Source: Bradyrhizobium glycinis (GTDB lineage Bacteria > Pseudomonadota > Alphaproteobacteria > Rhizobiales > Xanthobacteraceae). Taken from it: DNA of 64,000 nucleotides. How positions within the stretch are numbered: the stretch's first letter is position 1; every line of letters begins with the position of its first letter. The stretch lies in contig NZ_JACCHQ010000016.1 of the NCBI RefSeq assembly GCF_016031655.1, forward strand, positions 123,060 to 187,059, written 5' to 3'. Shown here one piece after another: positions 1-8,298 of this stretch. The position numbers and the translations under genes were made by a program. The notes beneath the pieces were generated by a model, which searched no databases, was not told where the DNA came from, and saw only the letters and a list, made by a program, of their open reading frames with translations.

Positions 1-1174
1 CGATCGCGCCGGAGCGCGTCGCGAACTGGTTGCCGGAATAGATGTGCAGGATGTCGCCCTTGAACTCCGCGGTGGCGTTCATCGGCTCCAGCGGCGCGTG
101 GATGTTGATGCTGGTGGTGTATTCCGCCTCCACCACCTTGGCCGCCGAGCCGAAGGCCGCATTGGGATCGCCGTCCTTGACGAAGAACTGGCCGGAATCC
201 TCCAGGCCCTGGAGCCGCTTGGCCTCGTCGAGCAGCGATTGACTCGACAGCTTCGCGTTCGGACCCGAATCATAGGCGATCTTCAGCGCCTGTGCCGCCT
301 TCTTGGCGTTGGCATAGGTGCTGGCGACGGCGACGACCCAGCCCGACGTCGTTGCGGTCTTGTCATCGAGCGTGACGGCCTTGATGAAGCCCGGCACCTT
401 TTTTGCCGCGCTGTCATCGACCGATTTCACCGTGGCGCCGAAGCGCACCGGCGGTGTGACGATCGCGCCATAGACCATGCCCGGCAACATCACGTCGATG
501 CCGTACTTGGCCGTGCCGTTGGTCTTGGAGGGGATGTCGAGCTGCGGCACCGAGACGCCGATCATCGTGTATTGATCGGGCGTTTTCAGCGTGATCGCCT
601 TGAGCTCGTCAGGCGTGAAGGTTTTCGTCGCCTTGCCACTTTTCACGACATCGGCGAACGACATCAGCTTCTTCGACTTCGGATGCACGATCATGGAATC
701 GCGCACCACCAGCTCCGATGCCGGCACGCCCATGGCGGCGGCGGCACCTTCGGTCAATGCGATCCGCCCGGCCGCACCGGCCCGGCTCATCGCCTCGAAG
801 TTCATCATGGTCGACCAGCTGCCGCCGGTGATCTGCGCGCCGAGCACGGGATCGTTGAACTTGGGATCGTTGGAGGCGAGCTGCACGCGCATGTCGCTCC
901 ATTTCGCGCCCAGTTCCTCGCAGACGATCTGCGCCATGGTGGAGGCGATGTGCTGGCCCATGTCGGCCTTGCCGCAAGTCACGGTGACGAGCCCGTCCGG
1001 CGAGATCGCGTACCAGACGCTCGGCTCGAAATTGGCGGGTGCGGCGGCTGCCGATCCGATGCCGGGCACGCCTGCATAGCCGAGCACGAGGCCGGTCGCG
1101 GCGGTGCCGACGAGGAAGGAGCGGCGGCTGAGATCCGTCGTCTCAGGTGTCACGTTCTTCACATGCTCGTTCAT
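1..1174 (-). CDS. Xanthine dehydrogenase-family molybdopterin-binding subunit (IorB-like), partial
   Basis: Large catalytic subunit of an isoquinoline 1-oxidoreductase/aldehyde dehydrogenase type molybdenum hydroxylase. About 391 residues are visible and the C-terminal part lies beyond the left edge. The start ATG at 1174 overlaps the stop of the upstream iron-sulfur subunit (ATGA), so the two are translationally coupled. The N-terminus has a twin-arginine signal (RRSFLVG at about residues 17-23) followed by a hydrophobic Ala/Gly-rich stretch, so the folded enzyme is probably exported to the periplasm by Tat. Downstream segments such as CGKADMGQHIAS and GAQITGGSWSTMMNFEAM match the molybdopterin-binding domain of this family. 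Substrate cannot be told from sequence. No FAD subunit is visible, which fits the two-subunit IorAB class that passes electrons to a cytochrome. Confidence 0.9.
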   Translation of the reverse strand, partial: MNEHVKNVTPETTDLSRRSFLVGTAATGLVLGYAGVPGIGSAAAAPANFEPSVWYAISPDGLVTVTCGKADMGQHIASTMAQIVCEELGAKWSDMRVQLASNDPKFNDPVLGAQITGGSWSTMMNFEAMSRAGAAGRIALTEGAAAAMGVPASELVVRDSMIVHPKSKKLMSFADVVKSGKATKTFTPDELKAITLKTPDQYTMIGVSVPQLDIPSKTNGTAKYGIDVMLPGMVYGAIVTPPVRFGATVKSVDDSAAKKVPGFIKAVTLDDKTATTSGWVVAVASTYANAKKAAQALKIAYDSGPNAKLSSQSLLDEAKRLQGLEDSGQFFVKDGDPNAAFGSAAKVVEAEYTTSINIHAPLEPMNATAEFKGDILHIYSGNQFATRSGAI

Positions 1175-1662
1175 GTGGGCCTCCGCTCGCTGGAGGTGGC
1201 CGAGGCGGTACGCATCTCGGATGCGGCGCGCATGATCGCCTTCTGGATCCGCGAATAGGTCATGCAACGGCAGAGATTGCCGTCCATATGTGCGACCACT
1301 TCTTCCTTGGTCGGATTGGGATTCTTGGCGAGCAGCGACGCCGCCTGCATGATCTGCCCGGACTGGCAATAGCCGCATTGCGGCACCTGCTCGGCGATCC
1401 AGGCCTTCTGCAAGGGATGATCGCCCTTGGCGGAAAGGCCTTCGATCGTGGTGATCTTCTTGCCGGCGACTTCGCCGACCATGGTCTGGCACGAGCGCAC
1501 GGCTTCGCCGTTGACGTGCACGGTGCAGGCACCGCACAGCCCGGCACCGCAACCGAACTTGGTGCCGGTCATCTGCAATTGCTCGCGGATCGCCCAGAGG
1601 AGCGGCGTGTCGTTCGCCGCATCCACGGACAGACTCCGCCCGTTGATGGTGAGTGTTGGCAT
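1171..1662 (-). CDS. (2Fe-2S)-binding subunit of molybdenum hydroxylase (IorA-like)
   Basis: Small electron-transfer subunit, 163 aa, pairing with the molybdopterin subunit it overlaps by 4 bp. It has the plant-type ferredoxin cluster ligands Cys38, Cys43, Cys46 and Cys58 and the second, all-helical cluster motif with Cys96, Cys99, Cys131 and Cys133 (CGYCQSGQ and CRC). Length and the two-cluster order match IorA/CoxS-type subunits. The ATG at 1662 gives the family's usual MPTLTINGR start; the open frame continues upstream but that part looks non-coding. No signal peptide, as expected if it travels through Tat with its partner. Confidence 0.93.
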   Translation of the reverse strand: MPTLTINGRSLSVDAANDTPLLWAIREQLQMTGTKFGCGAGLCGACTVHVNGEAVRSCQTMVGEVAGKKITTIEGLSAKGDHPLQKAWIAEQVPQCGYCQSGQIMQAASLLAKNPNPTKEEVVAHMDGNLCRCMTYSRIQKAIMRAASEMRTASATSSERRPT

Positions 1663-2179
1663 AGGCGTCTTCCCCTGCCGGTGCATGAAGCCGCTTACGG
1701 CGGCAACTTGAATGGCGGACGCCCACCGGGCTGGCGTCAGCCTTGCCGGCGAGAATGATCGCGTTCCGGCGCGGAGGCAAATGCAATTTGGAACGAGTCG
1801 AAAAAACGATCGCCACACTCGCTCGTTGTGCGCCGCGCCAAGGGCGGCGCCGCAGCCACTGGACGCAACAGCGCGTGCGTCCGGCATGCGTGCCATTGCA
1901 TTCAGGCAGTTTCTTCGAGGTAACTTGGCGAGCTAAGGTGCAGGCGCACGGAAACCCTCAACCCTCCCCTCGGGGGGTCGATCGCGCGCAGCGCGAGCGG
2001 GGTGGGGTGATCTCTGCGCACGGACATTGTTGGACGATGATGGACCGTCACCCCACCCCGTCTCACATTGCGCTTCGCTTCATGTGAGCCGACCCACGGG
2101 CGAGCTACGCTCGTCCCGACCCCTCCAGGGGAGGGTGAAGCACCGAGTTAGCGGCAAGAAGAAAGAAAGGGTGGGAACA
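1663..2179. other. Intergenic region upstream of the hydrolase gene
   Basis: A gap of 517 bp between the divergent iorA-like and hydrolase genes. Its right part is a long palindromic repeat (listed separately). The left part, 1663-1960, must hold the iorA promoter on the minus strand, but I could not recognise a convincing -35/-10 pair or any coding frame in it. Confidence 0.6.
1961..2139. repeat. Family A palindromic repeat, copy 1
   Basis: Outer arms are complementary CCCTCCCC / GGGGAGGG tracts, with inner conserved blocks CGATCGCGCGCAGCGCGAG and CACCCCACCCCGTC. The same blocks recur near 5825, 36000 and 40631. The unit sits directly upstream of the hydrolase start. Confidence 0.85.
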
Positions 2180-2944
2180 ATGCCGAAGATCGACCGGGAC
2201 GGCGTCAACATCTACTACGAAGTTCATGGCAACGGGCCGCCGCTGCTGCTCACGCACGGCTATTCCTCGACGTCGGCGATGTGGCATGGACAGGTCGACG
2301 CGCTGGCGAAGGACCACAGGCTGATCCTGTGGGACATGCGCGGCCATGGCCAGTCCGATTACCCCGACGATCCCAAGGCCTATAGCGAAGACCTCACGGT
2401 CGGCGACATGGCGGCGATCCTCGATGCGGTCGGCGCGGAGCGCGCCATCATCGGCGGGCTTTCGCTCGGCGGCTACATGTCGCTCGCGTTCTATCGCGCA
2501 CATCCGGAGCGGGCCCGCGCGCTGCTGATCATCGACACCGGCCCCGGTTTCAAGAAGGACGATGCGCGCGAAGCCTGGAACGCGCGGGCGCTTGCCACCG
2601 CCGACCGGCTCGACCGCGAAGGCCTCGATGTCTTGAAATCGGCGACGCGCGAGCGCGCCACCGCGAGCCATCGCAACGCCAGAGGGCTGGCGCTCGCCGC
2701 GCGCGGCATGCTGACCCAGCGCGATGCGCGCGTGATGGAGCTGTTGCCCGAGATCAAGGTGCCCAGCCTGATCGTGGTCGGCGCCGACGACACGCCGTTC
2801 CTCGCGGCGTCCGACTACATGGCGGCAAAGATCCCCGGCGCACAAAAGGTCGTGATCCCCGCGGCCGGACACGCCGTCAACATCGATCAGCCCCAGGCTT
2901 TTGTTGACGCGGTCGCGCCTTTCCTGAAGAACTTGCCGGTATAG
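2180..2944 (+). CDS. Alpha/beta-fold hydrolase
   Basis: Cytoplasmic serine hydrolase of the alpha/beta fold, 254 aa, close to the usual 250-280. The nucleophile elbow GLSLGG places the catalytic serine at residue 95. The acid is probably Asp203 or Asp204 (GADDTPF) and the base His231 (AGHAVN). The oxyanion-hole region is LLLTHGYSSTSAMW near residues 22-35. Start at 2180 (MPKIDRDGVN) is chosen because it follows a purine-rich GAAAGAAAGGGTGGGA tract and matches the fold's first strand; the frame is open upstream into the repeat. Resembles 3-oxoadipate enol-lactonase and related esterases, but the substrate is not determined. Confidence 0.88.
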   Translation: MPKIDRDGVNIYYEVHGNGPPLLLTHGYSSTSAMWHGQVDALAKDHRLILWDMRGHGQSDYPDDPKAYSEDLTVGDMAAILDAVGAERAIIGGLSLGGYMSLAFYRAHPERARALLIIDTGPGFKKDDAREAWNARALATADRLDREGLDVLKSATRERATASHRNARGLALAARGMLTQRDARVMELLPEIKVPSLIVVGADDTPFLAASDYMAAKIPGAQKVVIPAAGHAVNIDQPQAFVDAVAPFLKNLPV

Positions 2945-2968
2945 GCTGATCGAGCAGGGACACAGGCG

Positions 2969-3301
2969 ATGAAGATAGTGCTGGCTGCGGGCACGATGTT
3001 GCTGTCGCTATCCGCGCAGGCCGAGCCGATCGGCGCCGTGCCGCCGCGCCAGCCCTTCGTCGCGACCTTGTCGAACAACATTCCGCTCGCCTTCGGCATG
3101 GATGCCGAACAGACCGCGCGCGCGCTCGGGCAGCCGCTGCAATATGTGCGGGGCCGTCCCGGCCACGAGATCTATCTCGCTTTGCGCAACATCGGCGGCA
3201 GCGGCCTGATCCCCTATCGCCACCGCCTGTTCCTGCAATTCCGTCACGGACGGCTGGCCGGATGGAAGGAGGATTACGGCGAGAACTGGATGTGGGAATG
3301 A
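2969..3301 (+). CDS. Small exported hypothetical protein
   Basis: 110 aa with an N-terminal signal peptide (MKIVLAAGTMLLSLSAQA, probable cleavage after AQA). The mature part is short and rich in aromatic residues (IYLALRN, FRHGRLAGWKEDYGENW). It starts 24 bp after the upstream hydrolase stop in the same direction, so it may be co-transcribed. I do not recognise a named domain. The last part resembles small periplasmic proteins in which a pair of beta hairpins follows a helical segment, but no function follows from that. Confidence 0.72.
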   Translation: MKIVLAAGTMLLSLSAQAEPIGAVPPRQPFVATLSNNIPLAFGMDAEQTARALGQPLQYVRGRPGHEIYLALRNIGGSGLIPYRHRLFLQFRHGRLAGWKEDYGENWMWE

Positions 3302-3364
3302 GGGCAGTTCTTCGTGACGCAAAGTGATCGGATCTACGCCGTCAAGCGCTGATATTGCCAAGAT

Positions 3365-3450
3365 CGTCATGGCCGGGCTTGTCCCGGCCATCCACGATCT
3401 TTCGGGCGGCACCAAGAACGTGGATGCCCGGGACAAGCCCGGGCATGACG
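3365..3450. repeat. Family D palindromic repeat, copy 1
   Basis: Inverted repeat with outer arms CGTCATGGCCGGGCTTG and CAAGCCCGGGCATGACG around a less conserved centre. Two GC-rich hairpins form a REP-like (BIME-like) unit. Related copies lie at 30169, 46142, 56655 and 61888. Confidence 0.85.
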
Positions 3451-3506
3451 AGTTTGTGGAGCGAGCAGAATTCCCAATCAAATAGCAACCAAGAAGGACA
3501 ACCCGC

Positions 3507-4178
3507 GTGGGACAAGACATCAAGCTGACGGCCTCGGACAATTTCCAGCTCGGCGCCTATCGCGCTGACCCCACCGGCACGCCGAAGGGCGCGGTGGTGG
3601 TGATCCAGGAGATCTTTGGGGTCAATCACCACATCCGCTCGGTCTGCGACCGCCTGGCCGGGGAAGGCTATGTCGCGATCGCGCCGTCGATCTTCGACCG
3701 GACGACGCCGAACTTCCAGTCGGGCTATTCGCCCGACGAGATCGCGGAAGCGCGCAAGTTCGTGGCCAATCCGGACTGGGCCGCGATGCTGCGCGACACG
3801 CAAGCTGCGATCGGTGCGGTGAAGAGCATCGGGCCCGTGGGCATCATCGGCTTTTGCTTAGGCGGCAGCATCGCTTTCGTCGCGGCGACGCGATTGACCG
3901 GCCTGAAGGCGGCGATCGGCTATTACGGCGGCGCCGTGGTGCGCTTCGCCGACGAGACGCCGAAGGTGCCGACCCAGCTGCATTTCGGCGAGAAGGATGC
4001 CGGCATTCCGCTCGCCGACGTCGAGACCATCAAGGCCAAGCGGCCCGAGGTCGAAATCCATATTTATCCGGGTGCCCAGCACGGCTTCCATTGCGACGAG
4101 CGCGCCAGCTACGACAAGGCCAGCGCCGAGATCGCCTGGCCGCGCAGCATGGCGTTCTTCGCGAAGCATTTGGCCTGA
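3507..4178 (+). CDS. Dienelactone hydrolase family protein
   Basis: 223-aa cytoplasmic hydrolase of the dienelactone hydrolase (DLH) family, usual length about 230. The catalytic triad is visible: Cys117 in GFCLGG, Asp164 in GEKDAG and His192 in AQHGFHC. The DLH-specific glutamate is Glu35 in QEIFGVN. These residues define the carboxymethylenebutenolidase fold, which opens lactone rings in chlorocatechol and related pathways, but chromosomal copies like this one usually have unknown substrates. No catechol pathway genes are nearby. The start follows AAGAAGGACAACCCGC, a reasonable Shine-Dalgarno region. Confidence 0.92.
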   Translation: MGQDIKLTASDNFQLGAYRADPTGTPKGAVVVIQEIFGVNHHIRSVCDRLAGEGYVAIAPSIFDRTTPNFQSGYSPDEIAEARKFVANPDWAAMLRDTQAAIGAVKSIGPVGIIGFCLGGSIAFVAATRLTGLKAAIGYYGGAVVRFADETPKVPTQLHFGEKDAGIPLADVETIKAKRPEVEIHIYPGAQHGFHCDERASYDKASAEIAWPRSMAFFAKHLA

Positions 4179-4187
4179 CGGCATAGG

Positions 4188-4292
4188 CGTCATTCCGGGG
4201 CGACGCGGCAGCGTCGAGCCCGGAATCCATCGGGCAGCTGTCCGTGAAGCGAAATGGATTCCGGGTTCGCGCTACGCGCGCCCCGGAATGAC
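4188..4292. repeat. Family E palindromic repeat, copy 1
   Basis: Outer arms CGTCATTCCGGGGCG and CGCCCCGGAATGAC, with inner blocks reading CCCGGAATCCAT and ATGGATTCCGGG. The same design recurs at 4869-4993, flanking the intervening hypothetical gene on both sides. Confidence 0.85.
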
Positions 4293-4380
4293 AAGTGACG
4301 AGAGCAGGAATCGGGTGGCTGCATTCCACCGCCCGGCGATAGAGCAGGCCGGTCACGCCAACTCACGCCGGGAGATCGCC

Positions 4381-4863
4381 ATGCAGCAGGCCATCACGCA
4401 CCTCATCATCCGCAATCCGTTCGGAACCATGGATGTTCCCTCCCCCAACGATTCCGAGGTGAAGGATTATGCCGCATCGGCGTCGCTGTCCGGCGATGCT
4501 GCCGATGTCAACGCGCCGGCATGGGCATCCATCGCGGCGCCCTCCGATCCGCTCGAAGGCGAGTGGCAGAGCCGCTGGAATGGCGGCGCCGATCCCACCA
4601 TCGCCGGCGATACGCCGGACAAGTGGAAGCAGGGCCGCGCGGAGATCCGCGCCTCGGGCGGCCGGATCTATCTGCGCTTCGACTGGGACAATGGCCGCCG
4701 GCATGGATTGATCGACGCGGCGCGCGACGGCTTAGATCGCCTGGTCGGAAAATACATCAACCTGACCACACCGGCGATCACCCGGCCCTGGGTCGGGCGC
4801 GTGGTCGATGCGAACAGGATCGACGGATGTTTTCCGAACGGGCGGCTGGATTTTCGAAGGTGA
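4381..4863 (+). CDS. Hypothetical protein
   Basis: 160 aa, no signal peptide or membrane segment. Starts at 4381 after CGGGAGATCGCC (GGGAG is a good Shine-Dalgarno). A Ser/Asp/Ala-rich N-terminal 50 residues is followed by a Trp- and Gly-rich region (EGEWQSRWNGGAD, YLRFDWDNG) and a short C-terminal beta-like part (KYINLTTPAITRPWVGRVVD). I do not recognise the family. It lies alone between two copies of the same repeat family, so that block could have moved or been duplicated as a unit; this is speculation. Confidence 0.65.
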   Translation: MQQAITHLIIRNPFGTMDVPSPNDSEVKDYAASASLSGDAADVNAPAWASIAAPSDPLEGEWQSRWNGGADPTIAGDTPDKWKQGRAEIRASGGRIYLRFDWDNGRRHGLIDAARDGLDRLVGKYINLTTPAITRPWVGRVVDANRIDGCFPNGRLDFRR

Positions 4864-4868
4864 TCCGC

Positions 4869-4993
4869 CGTCATTCCGGGGCGCGCGTAGCGCGAGCCCC
4901 GAATCCATCGTGCGTCAGCGTTGGTGGATGAATGGATTCTCAGGTGCGCAATTGCGCACCATAGCTCGCGACTTCGTCGCGCCCCGGAATGAC
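4869..4993. repeat. Family E palindromic repeat, copy 2
   Basis: Arms CGTCATTCCGGGGCGCGCG and CGCGCCCCGGAATGAC, same family as 4188-4292. It lies between the hypothetical gene and the convergent export lipoprotein gene and could act as a bidirectional transcript end. Confidence 0.85.
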
Positions 4994-5007
4994 AGAAGGA
5001 GAGAGCC

Positions 5008-5763
5008 TCAGAACCAGCGCTCGCCGACGAACACGGTGTCGCCGGGCGCGAGCGGCGTGCCGAGCGGCACCACGGCGCGCATGGCGCCGCCGTTCTCGCT
5101 GTGCGTGACGGTGACGAGGTCGCGCTTGGCGCGCGGGGAGAAGCCGCCGGCGATGGCGACCGCGCTCTCGACCGTCATGTTCGGCACGTAAGGATATTGG
5201 CCGGGCGCGAGGACCTCGCCGAGGATGAAGAACGGACGATAGGTCTCGATCTCGACCGCCACCGAAGGCTCGCGGATGTAGCCGTTGCGCAGGCGTGCGG
5301 CGATCTCGCCGGCCAGTCCCGCCGTGGTGCGGCCGCGGGCCGGCACCGCGCCGATCAGCGGCATGGTGATGGAGCCGCCGGCGTCGATCGCATAGCTGTT
5401 GGTGAGACCTTCCTGGCCGTAGACCACGACGCGAAGCTTGTCGCCGGCGTCGAGATGGTAGGAGGCGCCGTTGCGCACCGGCACCGCCATCGGCGCGGCG
5501 TAGCCGACCGGCATCGGCGCGGGCGAAGCAGCGAAGGAATTGCTGAGCGCCGCGATGGCACCGCCGCCATTGTTGGCCACGACGACCGGCTGCGGCGCAT
5601 TATAGGGCTGGCCATAGGCCATGGAATCGAGATCGGGACGAGGCTGCACCATCGCGACGGGGGTTGCGGTCTGCATGCAGCCGCCCAGGGCGAGCGCGGC
5701 GGACGCTGCCAAGGACGCCAAGTTCGACCATCGAAACGCGCGTGCAACCGGCACCGGACCCAT
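5008..5763 (-). CDS. Polysaccharide biosynthesis/export lipoprotein (Wza/SLBB family)
   Basis: 251-aa outer-membrane polysaccharide export protein. The signal sequence ends in a lipobox, ALGGC, so Cys29 is the probable lipidated residue. A low-complexity linker (about 30-95) follows, then the Poly_export domain (about 100-170: YHLDAGDKLRVVVYGQ, SITMPLIGAVPARG) and one SLBB-type domain (about 172-250: FFILGEVLAPGQYPYVPNM). Shorter than Wza (about 380 aa) and like the ExoF-type proteins of rhizobia with a single SLBB. No glycosyltransferase or chain-length regulator is next to it, so the polysaccharide is not identifiable here. Confidence 0.88.
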   Translation of the reverse strand: MGPVPVARAFRWSNLASLAASAALALGGCMQTATPVAMVQPRPDLDSMAYGQPYNAPQPVVVANNGGGAIAALSNSFAASPAPMPVGYAAPMAVPVRNGASYHLDAGDKLRVVVYGQEGLTNSYAIDAGGSITMPLIGAVPARGRTTAGLAGEIAARLRNGYIREPSVAVEIETYRPFFILGEVLAPGQYPYVPNMTVESAVAIAGGFSPRAKRDLVTVTHSENGGAMRAVVPLGTPLAPGDTVFVGERWF

Positions 5764-5824
5764 CCCTCGAAACGAGACAGCTCCTGTGATGCACCCGTTA
5801 TGGTTAATAAAGCGTTGAGTGTCT

Positions 5825-6010
5825 TACCCTCCCCTGGAGGGGTCCGGGACGAGCGTAGCTCGCCCGTGGTCGATCGCGCGCAGCGCGAGCGGGGTGGGGT
5901 GACGGCCCCTCCGCGGCGAACAGTGCCCGAGTGGAGAGATCACCCCACCCCGTCACGCAATCTCGCTTCGCTCGATCGCGTGCCGTCCCTCCCCCTCCAG
6001 GGGAGGGTAA
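5825..6010. repeat. Family A palindromic repeat, copy 2
   Basis: Same arms and inner blocks as 1961-2139: CCCTCCCCTGGAGGGG at the left, CGATCGCGCGCAGCGCGAG inside, CACCCCACCCCGTC, and CCTCCAGGGGAGGGTAAG at the right. It also carries the GGACGAGCGTAGCTCG hairpin seen at the right end of copy 1. Confidence 0.85.
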
Positions 6011-6052
6011 GCGAGACCTCGTCTGCGGCGAACTTACGCGCTCACGCCGACC

Positions 6053-6370
6053 TCAATCCCGGGAATAGCCGATCAAGGGCTTGCGCGGGCGGAACAGGAT
6101 CATCAGGAGGATGCCCAGAATGCCGAGGACGGCGAAGACCGGCTGCTCCAGCACCAGGCGGATCACCGAGGTCCAGAGCCAGGGCGCCTTGGCTTCGACC
6201 CAGGTGCGGAAGGCCGATTGGCTGGCCTGATTGATGTCGTTCCAGAACTGGCCGAAGCGGGTGAATTTGAGGGTCTGGTCGGCCACCCAGCGGGCGCCGT
6301 CATAGACCATGAAGATGAACCCGCCGGCGAGCAGCAACAGCCCAATCAGTCGGAAAAAGCCGCGGATCAT
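6053..6370 (-). CDS. Small membrane protein of unknown function
   Basis: 105 aa with two predicted membrane helices: residues about 5-25 (FFRLIGLLLLAGGFIFMVY) and about 70-92 (RLVLEQPVFAVLGILGILLMILF), followed by a basic tail (RPRKPLIGYSRD). The intervening segment is amphipathic and Trp-rich. Small proteins of this shape are common near dnaA in this group of bacteria, but I cannot assign a function. Transcribed away from rpsT. Confidence 0.75.
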   Translation of the reverse strand: MIRGFFRLIGLLLLAGGFIFMVYDGARWVADQTLKFTRFGQFWNDINQASQSAFRTWVEAKAPWLWTSVIRLVLEQPVFAVLGILGILLMILFRPRKPLIGYSRD

Positions 6371-6791
6371 GCCTCACCTACGATGGCCGTCCGAGCGGAC
6401 GACCTTGCGGAACGATGCCAGCCAATAGCCGGGCGACGGCAGAAATTCAACCTCTTCAGGGCGTTACGGCACAAATCCAGGCTGCCAAAGGCGCGTTTCC
6501 GCCCCCGAAAGCGTTGACGGTGCGAAAGACCGTCTCTATAAGGGCGCCAACTGGCGGTGGGCGCAATCCCGCCGCCGCTGTTCTTTGAGCAGTTGCAGGC
6601 ACCCTGGGCTTCAGGACTCGTTCGAGCCTGAAAGCACCGTGGAGCCTCAGAGACAGCCGCAAGGCGGTCGCTCATGCTCCGGGAACGGCCCAGTAACCGA
6701 ACACCCTAAATCCGAGCGTCGATTACGCGGTCAAGCAAGCCGGCGCTACCCGACCAAGACGCGACCGGTACCCGCAAAGGACATTGAGACC
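6371..6791. other. Intergenic region with the rpsT promoter and long leader
   Basis: 421 bp between the divergent membrane protein gene and rpsT. It contains a well-formed promoter (6514-6542) and therefore a leader of about 240 nt before rpsT. No open frame in the leader looks coding. The stretch 6371-6513 holds nothing I recognise. Confidence 0.6.
6514..6542 (+). promoter_or_regulatory. Probable sigma-70 type promoter of rpsT
   Basis: TTGACG at 6514-6519 and TATAAG at 6537-6542 with an exact 17-bp spacer, close to the housekeeping consensus. Transcription would begin about 6549, leaving a leader of about 240 nt ahead of the rpsT start codon. Confidence 0.7.
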
Positions 6792-7058
6792 ATGGCCAAT
6801 ACCACTTCCGCCAAGAAAGCGACGCGCAAGATCGCCCGCCGCACCGCCATCAACAAGTCGCGCCGCACCCAGATGCGTGGCGCCGTGCGCAACGTCGAGG
6901 AAGCCATCAAGAGCGGCGATCGCGCCGCTGCCGTGAAGGCGCTCGCGACTGCCGAGCCCGCCCTGATGCGCGCCGCCCAGCGCAACATCATTCACAAGAA
7001 CAACGCCAGCCGCAAAGTCTCGCGCCTCACCGCGCAGATCGCCAAGCTCGCGAAGTAA
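6792..7058 (+). CDS. rpsT: 30S ribosomal protein S20
   Basis: 88-aa basic helical protein of the small ribosomal subunit, binding the 5' domain of 16S rRNA. Begins MANTTSAKKATRKIARRT and has the conserved central NKSRRTQMR and the C-terminal HKNNASRKVSRL segment, matching alphaproteobacterial S20 in length and sequence. It lies upstream of dnaA in the same direction, as in other Rhizobiales, but a strong terminator and a 1.2-kb gap separate them. The long leader could allow autoregulation, which is known for S20 in enterobacteria; that is inference here. Confidence 0.98.
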   Translation: MANTTSAKKATRKIARRTAINKSRRTQMRGAVRNVEEAIKSGDRAAAVKALATAEPALMRAAQRNIIHKNNASRKVSRLTAQIAKLAK

Positions 7059-7100
7059 TCTTAGCGACATCGTCAGATCGGTCGATCCGGTCAGCGCATC

Positions 7101-7129
7101 AAAAGCCCGGCTTCGCGTCGGGCTTTTTT
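7101..7129 (+). terminator. Rho-independent terminator of rpsT
   Basis: Stem AAAAGCCCG / CGGGCTTTT around a short loop, followed by a run of T. It lies 43 bp after the rpsT stop and isolates rpsT from dnaA. Confidence 0.88.
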
Positions 7130-8298
7130 GTTGGCTGTCATATTCACGCAAGCAATCGCGCGAGGCTCACGCGTCGCTTGGACGATTTGTATCGTCTGCA
7201 TTAGTCTTCGTTCCGTAGTTCTACCTGCCGATGTTTTGCAACGGAGGACACTCTTCACCGCGTTGCAAAAAACCCCTGTGAGGCGGGCGCGAATTGAATC
7301 GGTGGCGGACGAGAGTTCTGCACACCGTAGATTCACAGGAATGCGTGTGGCGGTGGAGTTACCCTGTGAAACGAGACTCAAAAAACGATGTCTCGATAAT
7401 CACTTATCGACATAGCGACCGCAAGCATTTGGAAAATTCGGCCCGCGCGTCGAACGCGTGACAAATTTGTAAAAAAAATCGGCGGTGGCGAAGAATTGTC
7501 ACATGAGGCCCGGCATTTTCGATTCTGTGCGCGAATCCAAAAACTTGCTCCGAGCCTGTGCACAACCCACGTGCGACGTTAACTGACGTCAAGTTTTTTT
7601 GCTGGCTCAAGTGTGAATCAATTCGTTGCGAGTCTTTCCGCTTAGTGTATTCCTTAGGTCGTCAGCGGCGCCCACGATCTTGAGACCAGCGCGGTATCGG
7701 AAACGGGGCGAGCGTGCAAATCGGCGGCGATGTGCACGTAGGCGACGCTTCAACAAGTGATTGTCGGACGGACCTACAGCAATGTGGGAACGGTAGCTCT
7801 TTGTCTGAATGTCTCCAAGCGGGATCTTATCCATCCCGTCGCGCCAAGGCGTACAAGAGAGATGTGGCGAAGCTATCCCGACGCGCATGAGGGCGAAGTC
7901 GAGCGGACACTAGTAAGAGGGCGGGCATCCGGGACGTCAGTTGTCACGGTTGTTATTTGGACACGCAGGACCTTGTCGTGGGCGATCACGGCAGGACGGG
8001 GAGGTATCATGTCTTACGGACTCAACGCGGTATTGCAGCACGTTTCCTTTTCCAACGATGCCGTTTCAGCTCCGTCCGATCTCCAGCCTCCCGCGCGTTA
8101 TAGAGCGCCGAGTACGCGCTGACCTCGCGACCCATCCATCTCTGACATCGCTGATCTGACCCGCGGCGTTCGCGCCGAACGGTCGAGCCATGCCCGACGA
8201 TGGACTCGCTCGAGGTCGCGCCACTTCAGGGACAGTGGCAGGAACCCTGCATGGCGCTCACAAACGCAACTATATCTCTCAAGAGAAGTTTTCTGACG
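7130..8298. other. Gene-free region upstream of dnaA; candidate oriC/dnaA control region
   Basis: About 1.17 kb with no convincing coding frame and visibly more A+T than its surroundings in the part 7380-7620. Three sequences match the DnaA box TTATNCACA with one mismatch: 7404-7412 (plus), 7557-7565 (minus) and 7612-7620 (minus). A 20-nt A/T-rich tract at 7461-7480 begins with the perfect palindrome ACAAATTTGT. Seven GANTC sites, targets of the CcrM methylase in alphaproteobacteria, fall between 7296 and 7634. These features fit an origin or a DnaA-autoregulated, methylation-controlled dnaA promoter. The right half (7640-8298) is less remarkable and probably contains the dnaA leader. Confidence 0.5.

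Noticed and set aside
44..1258. A 404-codon plus-strand frame at the left edge
   Set aside because: It is antisense to the molybdopterin subunit, whose Tat signal and family segments are unmistakable.
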